NCBI GenBank assembly: GCA_024689605.1
Contig: JAILDD010000217.1
Location: 1-13,723 of the forward strand
Length of the DNA: 13,723 bases
Reading direction: 5' to 3'
Origin: Lachnospiraceae bacterium
Lineage (GTDB): Bacteria; Bacillota_A; Clostridia; Lachnospirales; Lachnospiraceae
The first letter of the stretch is position 1. Every line of letters begins with the position of its first letter. The position numbers and the translations under genes were made by a program. A model generated the notes under the pieces. That model did no database searches, was not told the origin of the DNA, and saw only the letters and a list, made by a program, of their open reading frames with translations. Positions 7,398 through 13,652 of the stretch are shown one piece after another.

Positions 7398-8780
7398 ATG
7401 ACAGAGACTAAAGCGGCTGATAACATTCAGACGGATACTTTACAATCGAATAAGAAAAACCACTATCTCCGTATGATGATCATTACGGCGGTTTTTTTCT
7501 TTGCCATGCATCTTACCTTTGTGGGCTTTACCAATGATGATTCCTATTTCGTACAGTTAAGACAGGGATGGTCTTCTCTGGCTGAGCTCCTCCTGTACAG
7601 ATACAAGACGGATTCCTCAAGGGTTCTGTCTGAGGCAATACTTTTTACTCTTATAAAGATGCCCTTTATTGTCTGGCAGATACTGGATACCCTTATCTGT
7701 ATCCTTATTGCCCACAGTGCTTCAGTGCTCCTGGTAAATGATAAGTATGATAAAAAAAATTATCTGATCTTCGGACTTTTTGCCTGCTATCCCTATATGC
7801 ATATGGGTTCTGCAGGCTGGATATGCACATCCCTTAATTACATCTGGCCTCTGGCGGCTTTCCTTTATGCTTTAAGCTGCAGCATGAGAAGATACCGCGG
7901 TGAAAAAGTAAGCGGCGGTACCTTAAGGTGCGGCCTTATTGCCCTGGTATTTGCTGCAAACTGTGAGCAGTCAGCCACTGTGGTGTTACTTTCTTTTGCC
8001 CTTGTTTTATGGTTCGTGATAAAAGAGAAAAAAAGCAAATGGTTTGAAATAACCGCTCTCTGTATCGGAGTGTTTGGTCTCATATTCGCACTGTCTGCAC
8101 CGGGAAATGAAGAACGTACTGCCATGGAAGCGGCAAACTGGATGCCTGAATTCTTTGATCTCTCCATATTCGAGAAAGCAAGGCTCTGCAGTGTATTTGT
8201 ATTCGAGCATTTCGTTGCCATACCTGATGTGATATTCTTCCTGTTTTCTTTGCTTCTTTTATTTGCGGGAGTTAAAAAAGAAAACCGGCTGTGGGTACGG
8301 ATAGTTTCATTCATCCCGCTGGTCATAGATGTGATCTTCACATCTGTTTATTTCGTATTTGATTTCATCCTTGGCCATAAAAGGAATTATGACTTTTCAT
8401 TTCCCTCTGTTTATATGAATGATGCAAAGACTGCGTTCATACAGCTGTCTGAAGTGGCGGGGCTGGTGATATATATTGCAGCTGCTGTCGTTGTGCTCTG
8501 GAATGTGGGGACTGACTTTAATGAAAGACTTATAAGCATATGGTGCGTTGGGGTTGGCTTTGCAGTGAGAATGGCCCTCATGCTTTCTCCCACCATGTTT
8601 GCTTCCTGGCACCGTGTCCTTATCTTCATGTATTTTGCATTTTTAGCCGACAGTTATCTGTTATACAAAAAGCGGGATAAGAAATGGCAGAAATACCTGG
8701 TATATGCTGTCATTGTGATGGGTATCCTTGCAAACCTGGTGCTTACGGTGGGGCTGCAGATCAGAAAGGCCGGAATGTGA
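7398..8780 (+). CDS. DUF6056-like multipass membrane protein, possible GT-C-type glycosyltransferase
   Basis: This 460-residue protein has about ten or more predicted membrane helices after a short polar N-terminus (about 1-23). Conserved-looking features are TNDDSYF just after the first helix (N46, D47, D48), a SSRVLSEAI loop, a YIWPL segment, NCEQSATVV and SAPGNEER. Together these recall the uncharacterised DUF6056 family found in polysaccharide loci; the assignment is from memory of the motif pattern. Acidic residues in the first outer loop are typical of GT-C enzymes, which use polyprenyl-phosphate sugars, and the locus encodes likely suppliers. AGGA at 7384-7387 precedes the ATG; the gap from the GT10 gene is 20 bases. 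Function is not established. Confidence 0.7.
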   Translation: MTETKAADNIQTDTLQSNKKNHYLRMMIITAVFFFAMHLTFVGFTNDDSYFVQLRQGWSSLAELLLYRYKTDSSRVLSEAILFTLIKMPFIVWQILDTLICILIAHSASVLLVNDKYDKKNYLIFGLFACYPYMHMGSAGWICTSLNYIWPLAAFLYALSCSMRRYRGEKVSGGTLRCGLIALVFAANCEQSATVVLLSFALVLWFVIKEKKSKWFEITALCIGVFGLIFALSAPGNEERTAMEAANWMPEFFDLSIFEKARLCSVFVFEHFVAIPDVIFFLFSLLLLFAGVKKENRLWVRIVSFIPLVIDVIFTSVYFVFDFILGHKRNYDFSFPSVYMNDAKTAFIQLSEVAGLVIYIAAAVVVLWNVGTDFNERLISIWCVGVGFAVRMALMLSPTMFASWHRVLIFMYFAFLADSYLLYKKRDKKWQKYLVYAVIVMGILANLVLTVGLQIRKAGM

Positions 8781-8781
8781 A

Positions 8782-10215
8782 ATGACCTTTACGACTCTTA
8801 CATTTGCATATTTCTTCATTGCGGTTTTCCTGCTGTACTATATAGTGCCAAAGAAATGGCAGTGGATCGTTATGCTTCTGGCTTCTTTGTTTTTCTATTT
8901 TGAAGCAGGAGTGCCGGGATTTCTCATGATGCTCTTAAGCGTGCTGGTAAGCTGGGGCTCTGCTCTTTTTATCGAAAAGGCAAAGAATAAGGCGTCCCTT
9001 ATATTTGCAGTGTCCGTACTGATATTTATTGTTGTTTTGGTTCTTATGCGTACCCCCTTCGGTTCCCTGGTAATGCCTTTGGGACTTTCCTTCTACACTC
9101 TGCAGTGCATAGGCTATGTGACGGAGGTTTACCGCGGTTCTACCGACGCACAGAAGAATCCGCTGAGGGTGTTATTGTACGTATCGTTTTTCCCTCACAT
9201 ACTTCAGGGACCTTTCGAAGATTACAATGAACTCAAATCCAGGCTTGAGGAAGGTCATGATTTTAATTATGACAATGTCTGCAACGGTGCCGGAAGGTTT
9301 GCTCTGGGACTCTTAAAGAAGCTGGTGCTGGCAGACCGCATAGGCTATATCGTGGATCCGGTTTTTGATGATGCTTCCGGTTACCATGGTTTTACCATCA
9401 TCTTCGTCATGGCTCTTTATACGGTGCAGCTCTATGCTGATTTTTCCGGTTACATGGATATGGCTGTGGGTATGTCGAAAATGCTTGGCATAGAGATAAG
9501 GGAAAACTTTAACGTCCCCTATGCCTCCAAGTCCATGGCAGAGTTCTGGCGCAGATGGCACATGTCCTTAGGACTGTGGTTCAAGGTATATGTTTTCTAT
9601 CCCATGCTTAGGACTAAGCTCTGTTCCGGCGTAAGCTCCCATTTCAAAAAGAAGAAAAATAAATATCTGATGAAGACCCTTCCTACGGCAATAGCTCTGA
9701 CTGTAAACTGGACCCTCATAGGATTCTGGCACGGTTTTGATGCAAACTATTTATGCTATGACTGGTTCTGCGGGGCGGTGATAATCTTTTCGGAATTTTT
9801 GCGTCCGGTTTATGCATCGGTAAATGACAAGGCTCCTAAGGTATTCAAGTCCAAATTCATGGATGCCCTCAGGGTAGTGCGTACCTTTATTATAGTGATG
9901 TTCAGCTTTATGATGTTCAGACCCACGGAGCTTTCTACGTCATTCCTTATGATGAAGGAGATCTTTATAAAGGCAGATATCGGCGGCTGTGCAAATTTTA
10001 TATATAATAATATCTATGACCTGTTCCTTATTGTGGTGCCCTTTGCGATACTGCTGGTGGTGGATATCTTCAAGTACAGAGAAAAGGATATCCTGACCAT
10101 GATCCGTTCACTGAATCCCGTATTCAGATGGTGCATCTACATAGCTGTGGCTTTACTGATATATGTGTGCAAGGGAGACCGCAGCGCGGCAGGCTTCGCT
10201 TACTATATTTTCTGA
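8782..10215 (+). CDS. MBOAT-family membrane O-acyltransferase (AlgI/DltB-like)
   Basis: This 477-residue multipass protein carries the two MBOAT landmarks: FWRRWHMSLGLWFK (H260) and, in a later helix, IGFWHG with the presumed catalytic histidine H317. PHILQGPFEDY and YADFSGYMDMAVG segments are typical of the AlgI/DltB/PatA branch, which moves acyl groups across the membrane onto glycans or teichoic acids. The frame is open further 5', but the ATG at 8782, one base after the previous stop, starts the hydrophobic domain. No separate AlgJ/AlgX- or DltD-like partner is visible in the window. The FkbH-like gene follows after 10 bases, suggesting the acyl donor comes from the FkbH/ACP system. The acyl group and acceptor are not known. 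Confidence 0.9.
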   Translation: MTFTTLTFAYFFIAVFLLYYIVPKKWQWIVMLLASLFFYFEAGVPGFLMMLLSVLVSWGSALFIEKAKNKASLIFAVSVLIFIVVLVLMRTPFGSLVMPLGLSFYTLQCIGYVTEVYRGSTDAQKNPLRVLLYVSFFPHILQGPFEDYNELKSRLEEGHDFNYDNVCNGAGRFALGLLKKLVLADRIGYIVDPVFDDASGYHGFTIIFVMALYTVQLYADFSGYMDMAVGMSKMLGIEIRENFNVPYASKSMAEFWRRWHMSLGLWFKVYVFYPMLRTKLCSGVSSHFKKKKNKYLMKTLPTAIALTVNWTLIGFWHGFDANYLCYDWFCGAVIIFSEFLRPVYASVNDKAPKVFKSKFMDALRVVRTFIIVMFSFMMFRPTELSTSFLMMKEIFIKADIGGCANFIYNNIYDLFLIVVPFAILLVVDIFKYREKDILTMIRSLNPVFRWCIYIAVALLIYVCKGDRSAAGFAYYIF

Positions 10216-10217
10216 GG
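10214..10217 (+). promoter_or_regulatory. Ribosome binding site that selects the FkbH-like start
   Basis: GAGG lies partly inside the MBOAT stop codon. It is 8 bases from the ATG at 10226 but only 2 bases from the in-frame ATG at 10220, which favours 10226. The overlap with the upstream stop implies translational coupling. Confidence 0.6.
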
Positions 10218-10225
10218 TAATGATC

Positions 10226-11944
10226 ATGAGTACTTTTATCGAACTGAAAAAAAATCTTAAGAAAGATATGACCGGACTTCCGGAGTTTAAAATTGCCATA
10301 ACCGGTGACTGTGCCACCCAGCATCTTGCAACCGCTGTAGCAGGAGCGGCATACGAGCATGGCCTTCACATGTCTGTATTTGATGCAGACTATGATGAGA
10401 TCAGGGCACAGATAACGGACCCCTCATCGGAGCTTTATGAGAGTAAGCCTGAAGCAGTACTCACAGACATGTGCACGGAAAAGCTCTATGCTGATTTCTG
10501 CAGTCTGCCTATGGAGGCGAGAAGGACTTTTGCAGCTGATAAGATAGATCAGATAGCCGGATACTGGGAGACTCTCTTAAATAACGCAAAATGCAAAGTT
10601 CTGCAGTTTAACTTTCCGGAAAGGGATGACCGTATATTCGGAAATTATGCAAATTCCGTAGAAGCATCATTTATTTTCCAGCAGCGGAAACTCAATCTCT
10701 TACTGATGGAAGAGGTTGTAAAACATCCGGGAGTATACATCATAGACCTCGATTCATTACAGAGCCGTGTGGGTGTGGAAAAGTTCTGCGACAGCAAGCT
10801 TTACTTTGCTGCCAGGATGCCCTATTCCACGGAGATCCTTCCTGAAATCGCAGAAGAAATCATGAAAGTAATCTGTGCAATGCGCGGCACCATAAAGAAG
10901 TGCGTGGTTCTTGACCTGGACAATACCCTCTGGGGCGGCGTAGTGGGTGATGACGGTCTGGAAGGGATACAGGTAGGGGAGCTGGGTATAGGAAGAGCCT
11001 TTCAGGAATTCCAGGTCTGGCTTAAGGAATTAAAGAAGCGCGGCATATTGCTTGCAGTCTGCAGCAAGAATGACGAGGATAAGGCAAAGGAACCCTTTGA
11101 AAAGCATCCTGAAATGGTGCTCCGTCTTGAGGACATAGCCTGCTTCGTTGCCAACTGGGAAGATAAGGCTTCCAATATCAGAAACATCCGGGAAACCTTG
11201 AATCTGGGAATGGACAGCTTCGTATTCATAGACGATAATCCTTTCGAAAGAAATCTGGTGCGTGAACTCATCCCTGAAATAACAGTCCCCGAAATGCCCG
11301 AGGATCCCGCAGAATACCTGAATTACCTAAAGCAGCTGAACCTCTTTGAAACTGTTGCCTTCAGTGCAGAGGATGCAGGCAGAACTGATCAGTATCGCGC
11401 AGAGGCTAAACGTACTAAGGTCCGTGAAAGCTTCGGCAGCTATGAGGACTATCTGAAGGATCTTCAGATGGAAGCCTATGCCGGACCCTTTGATAAATTC
11501 CACTATCCCAGGATCGCACAGCTGACCCAGCGCTCCAACCAGTTCAACCTGCGCACCATCCGCTACACCCAGGAGCAGATAGAAGCCCTTGCGTCAGACG
11601 ATTCCTACATCACCCTCTATTTCACTCTCAAGGATCGCTTCGGTGACCACGGCCTGGTAAGCGTGGTCATAATGAAGAAGGAAGAGGGCTACGCCTTCGT
11701 AGACACCTGGCTTATGAGCTGCCGCGTCCTCAAGCGCACCATGGAGGACTATATAGTAAATACTATTGTTTCTGTTGCAAAAGCTAACGGATTTGATGAG
11801 ATTCGTGCTGAGTATATACCCACTGCTAAGAATGCAATGGTTAAAGATATCTATAAAGAAAAAGGGTTTACAGAAACTGAGCCTGGCAAGTATGCCTGTA
11901 AAGTAGATGGATATCACGTGAGAAACACATATATTACCGGGTAA
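10226..11944 (+). CDS. FkbH-like HAD-superfamily (subfamily IIIC) protein, predicted glyceryl-ACP-forming enzyme
   Basis: This 572-residue protein has three parts. An N-terminal SGNH-like region (about 1-200) opens with KIAITGDCATQHL. The HAD domain carries the nucleophile motif VVLDLDNTLWGG (D230, D232, T234) and later VFIDDNPFERN (D336, D337). A GNAT-like C-terminal domain (about 400-572) includes LTQRSNQFNLRT and DRFGDHGLVSV. FkbH enzymes of the FK520 and tetronate pathways take the glyceryl group from 1,3-bisphosphoglycerate and leave it on an ACP thiol. The ACP encoded at 12257-12499 is the obvious partner. Base composition changes sharply near 11750: 62% G+C at 11521-11580 against 37% and 32% in the 60-base blocks from 11761. 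The 3' end may therefore be a recombinant patch. Confidence 0.9.
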   Translation: MSTFIELKKNLKKDMTGLPEFKIAITGDCATQHLATAVAGAAYEHGLHMSVFDADYDEIRAQITDPSSELYESKPEAVLTDMCTEKLYADFCSLPMEARRTFAADKIDQIAGYWETLLNNAKCKVLQFNFPERDDRIFGNYANSVEASFIFQQRKLNLLLMEEVVKHPGVYIIDLDSLQSRVGVEKFCDSKLYFAARMPYSTEILPEIAEEIMKVICAMRGTIKKCVVLDLDNTLWGGVVGDDGLEGIQVGELGIGRAFQEFQVWLKELKKRGILLAVCSKNDEDKAKEPFEKHPEMVLRLEDIACFVANWEDKASNIRNIRETLNLGMDSFVFIDDNPFERNLVRELIPEITVPEMPEDPAEYLNYLKQLNLFETVAFSAEDAGRTDQYRAEAKRTKVRESFGSYEDYLKDLQMEAYAGPFDKFHYPRIAQLTQRSNQFNLRTIRYTQEQIEALASDDSYITLYFTLKDRFGDHGLVSVVIMKKEEGYAFVDTWLMSCRVLKRTMEDYIVNTIVSVAKANGFDEIRAEYIPTAKNAMVKDIYKEKGFTETEPGKYACKVDGYHVRNTYITG

Positions 11945-11969
11945 TCTTTGTCGGTTTAGCATAGTGTGA

Positions 11970-12170
11970 GTTCTGTGTCTGATATATGCTTAGCAAATCG
12001 ATAGCAAGCGACTGAAGTTTTGCGAGAACGTCGGCGCCGCGACGCGACCCGGTCCATTAAGAGCCAAAGCGGCGTCCGAGTAGTTCGATGCAAAACGAAG
12101 GTAGCGAGTGTTAAAACCGCTGAAAGCGGTTTTAACCTCGTGATCTTGCGGCATACAGCAGACACAGAAC
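11970..12170. repeat. 201-base structured inverted-repeat element (MITE-like or structured RNA)
   Basis: The ends are 20-nt inverted arms, 11970-11989 and 12151-12170, pairing 12 bp (GTTCTGTGTCTG with CAGACACAGAAC) and 5 bp (TATGC/GCATA) around a 3-nt mismatch. The stem continues inward with GCAA 11993-11996/TTGC 12146-12149 and ATC/GAT around a bulged C. Inside are a second interrupted stem (GTTTTGC 12017-12023/GCAAAAC 12090-12096, GAAC 12026-12029/GTTC 12083-12086, GCCGC 12036-12040/GCGGC 12069-12073) and a perfect hairpin at 12111-12135, giving a three-way junction. No target-site duplication is clear and no credible ORF is present. A non-autonomous mobile element or a conserved structured RNA fits; the strand is unknown. 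Confidence 0.7.
12111..12135. terminator. Perfect hairpin, possible weak bidirectional terminator
   Basis: Ten-base arms (TTAAAACCGC and GCGGTTTTAA) enclose a TGAAA loop. The GC core followed by TTTT on either strand resembles a short intrinsic terminator, and it lies between the FkbH-like gene and the next promoter. The U-tract is only four bases and the hairpin is part of the larger folded element, so termination is uncertain. Confidence 0.35.
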
Positions 12171-12183
12171 GTATACATACACA

Positions 12184-12212
12184 TGGAAAATTTCTCTAAT
12201 TTATGCTATAAT
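12184..12212 (+). promoter_or_regulatory. Sigma-70/SigA-type extended -10 promoter for the ACP operon
   Basis: A perfect TATAAT at 12207-12212 is preceded directly by TGC, giving an extended -10. With a 17-base spacer the -35 is TGGAAA (12184-12189), matching TTGACA at four of six positions. The expected start of transcription is around 12218-12219, leaving a leader of about 38 bases before the ACP gene. It lies 14 bases downstream of the inverted-repeat element. Confidence 0.75.
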
Positions 12213-12221
12213 ACCCCAGTT

Positions 12222-12260
12222 ATGGAAACTAAACGCAACCGGTACGGAGGGACGGCATGA
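12222..12260 (+). CDS. Possible 12-codon leader ORF overlapping the ACP start
   Basis: The frame encodes METKRNRYGGTA and its TGA overlaps the ACP start codon (ATGA). It would begin only 3-4 bases after the predicted transcription start, so it would be nearly leaderless, and it contains the ACP ribosome site within it. There is no independent sign that it is translated, and chance is a serious alternative. Confidence 0.2.
   Translation: METKRNRYGGTA
12246..12250 (+). promoter_or_regulatory. Strong ribosome binding site of the ACP gene
   Basis: A perfect GGAGG is placed 6 bases before the ATG at 12257, the best-formed site in the window. It fits a carrier protein needed in quantity. Confidence 0.75.
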
Positions 12261-12499
12261 GCAGAGAAGAAATCCTTAGCAAGGTAAATGATGTTTTTCA
12301 TGATGTATTTGACGACGACAGCATAGTCGTGGTGGAGTCTACCACCGCTGACGACGTAGAGGACTGGGATTCTCTTATGCATATCACTCTTATTTCCGAG
12401 ATCGAGTCAGCCTTCGGCATGAAGTTCCAGATGAAGGACGTAGTGGGAATGCAGAATGTGGGCGAAATGCTCGATATCATCGAAAAGGCGGTATCCTGA
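12257..12499 (+). CDS. Acyl carrier protein
   Basis: This 80-residue acidic helical protein has the usual ACP length. The WDSLMH motif carries the presumed phosphopantetheine serine (S39) at the start of helix 2. A later MKDVVGMQNVGEMLDII stretch matches helices 3-4 of the fold. It would carry a thioester-linked acyl group in the cytoplasm. Its position two bases before a MaoC-like gene and just downstream of an FkbH-like gene marks it as a dedicated carrier, not the housekeeping fatty-acid ACP, which normally sits among fab genes. It leads its own transcript from the promoter at 12184-12212. The partner set suggests glyceryl, pyruvyl or lactyl cargo, an inference. Confidence 0.93.
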   Translation: MSREEILSKVNDVFHDVFDDDSIVVVESTTADDVEDWDSLMHITLISEIESAFGMKFQMKDVVGMQNVGEMLDIIEKAVS

Positions 12500-12501
12500 A
12501 T

Positions 12502-12918
12502 ATGAACCATTATACTATCTCAGAGCTCGCCATCGGTATGACAGAGTCCTTTACCGTAGAGGTTACGGAGGAAATGCAGGATAAATTCACTGAGATCAGT
12601 GAAGATATAAATCCCATGCATATCGATGAGGATTATGCCAGGAATCATGGCTGTAAGGGAAGACTGGTATACGGAATGCTTACTTCTTCCTTTTACTCAA
12701 GGCTTGCAGGGGTCTATCTCCCCGGAGAGCATTGCATACTGCACGAAGTAAAGTCCAGATTCCATAATCCCGTATATATCGGTGACGTGCTGACTGTAAT
12801 GGGAACAGTTGAAGAGGTCCATGAGGCAGTAAGGACTATAAGGATAAAAGCTGTGATAGTAAATCAGGATGGACAGAAAGTATCCCAGGCAATGATAACC
12901 GCAGGAGTACAGGAATAG
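12502..12918 (+). CDS. MaoC-like (hot-dog fold) hydratase/dehydratase
   Basis: This 138-residue protein matches the single-domain (R)-specific hydratase family (PhaJ-like) in length. The catalytic segment EDINPMHIDEDYA supplies the D-x-N-P-x-H pair (D35 and H40) needed to add or remove water across a 2,3-enoyl thioester. The following VYGML corresponds to the usual HGM, with Tyr replacing His. ESFTVEVTEEMQDKFTEIS before the motif also fits the family. In this operon the likely substrate is an acyl-ACP. On glyceryl-ACP, loss of the 3-OH would give enolpyruvyl-ACP; a 3-hydroxyacyl-ACP is the conventional alternative. The gene starts two bases after the ACP stop, and its TAG overlaps the next start by one base. 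Confidence 0.9.
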   Translation: MNHYTISELAIGMTESFTVEVTEEMQDKFTEISEDINPMHIDEDYARNHGCKGRLVYGMLTSSFYSRLAGVYLPGEHCILHEVKSRFHNPVYIGDVLTVMGTVEEVHEAVRTIRIKAVIVNQDGQKVSQAMITAGVQE

Positions 12919-13646
12919 TGAACAATACTTATCTTGTGATCGGAGCGTCTTCGGACGTGGGAAGCACATATATCAGACATCTGGCGGAGAAGAATGACGG
13001 AGATTTGTGTATTCTTGCCCATTGTTTTGGAAGACCGGAAAAGTTTGATGCGATAAAATCAGAGTTTCCCGAATTGGATATAAGGGTATTTAAGGCTGAC
13101 CTTTCGGATATGTCTGATACGGAGAAGCTGATAAAGGATATACGCGATACTGGCAGGGTGCCGGAAAAGTTTTTGTTCCTGCCGGCCCCTGCTTTTTCTT
13201 ATATGCGGCTAAAGGAACTGGATTTAGGCAGGGTAGAATCATCCTTCAGGATACAGGCTGAGAGTTTCCTGATGCTTGCTTCAGGCTTTTTCCCTGATAT
13301 GAAAAAGACGGAAGGGGCGAGGGCTCTGGTCATGCTTACCAAGTATGTGGCGGATGAACTGCCGCCGAAATTCATGACGGACTATATCACGGCCAAGTAT
13401 GCCCTCCTTGGTGCTATGAAGGCTGCCGCTGTCGAGTATGGTGGCGGAAAGTTTATGATAAACGGTGTTTCCCCGGATATGATGGATACGGCTTTTTTGA
13501 AAAATATGGACCCGAGGATAAAAGAGATGGCTGTGTATCAGAACGGCCGTCTTATGACACCGGAGGATCTCGTGGATGTATTCGATGAGATGCTGTCTGC
13601 AGAGTATTCCGAAAACGGCGGGAACAGATGCGTAACATTGGGATAA
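12918..13646 (+). CDS. Divergent short-chain dehydrogenase/reductase
   Basis: This 242-residue Rossmann protein of classical SDR length starts with GTG, overlapping the MaoC stop (TAGTG), with AGGAG at 12903-12907. The cofactor loop reads GASSDVG (residues 9-15). The active-site Tyr and Lys are present in YITAK (Y156, K160). The rest of the catalytic set is unusual: the NNAG region reads as LPAPAF, the Asn expected before it is not evident, and no Ser stands 13 residues before Y156 (a Tyr is there; a Thr is two residues earlier). Beside ACP and a MaoC protein, a role as ketoacyl-ACP reductase is the natural guess, for example pyruvyl- to lactyl-ACP. The altered tetrad could mean a different substrate or reduced activity. 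Confidence 0.85.
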   Translation: MNNTYLVIGASSDVGSTYIRHLAEKNDGDLCILAHCFGRPEKFDAIKSEFPELDIRVFKADLSDMSDTEKLIKDIRDTGRVPEKFLFLPAPAFSYMRLKELDLGRVESSFRIQAESFLMLASGFFPDMKKTEGARALVMLTKYVADELPPKFMTDYITAKYALLGAMKAAAVEYGGGKFMINGVSPDMMDTAFLKNMDPRIKEMAVYQNGRLMTPEDLVDVFDEMLSAEYSENGGNRCVTLG

Positions 13647-13652
13647 TGGATC

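Noticed and set aside
8728..8781. Upstream start for the MBOAT gene
   Set aside because: The extension is the shifted reading of the preceding gene's end and adds a polar, Cys/Arg-rich stretch before a domain that starts naturally at 8782.
9996..10016. TATATAATAATAT run resembling a -10 region inside the MBOAT gene
   Set aside because: It encodes part of an Ile/Tyr/Asn-rich membrane-protein segment; no good -35 was seen and there is no gene start nearby that needs it.
10163..10225. Upstream start for the FkbH-like gene
   Set aside because: It would overlap the MBOAT coding end; GAGG at 10214-10217 is correctly spaced only for the ATG at 10226.
11956..12184. Two overlapping minus-strand ORFs of 69 and 64 codons, Arg- and Ser-rich
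   Set aside because: They lie almost wholly within the folded inverted-repeat element, have low-complexity composition, and no convincing ribosome site was seen. They look like by-products of the palindromic sequence.
11955..12185. Target-site duplication flanking the inverted-repeat element
   Set aside because: The flanks show no matching direct repeat of useful length; only a few weak extra base pairs extend the terminal stem, so transposition is not shown directly.
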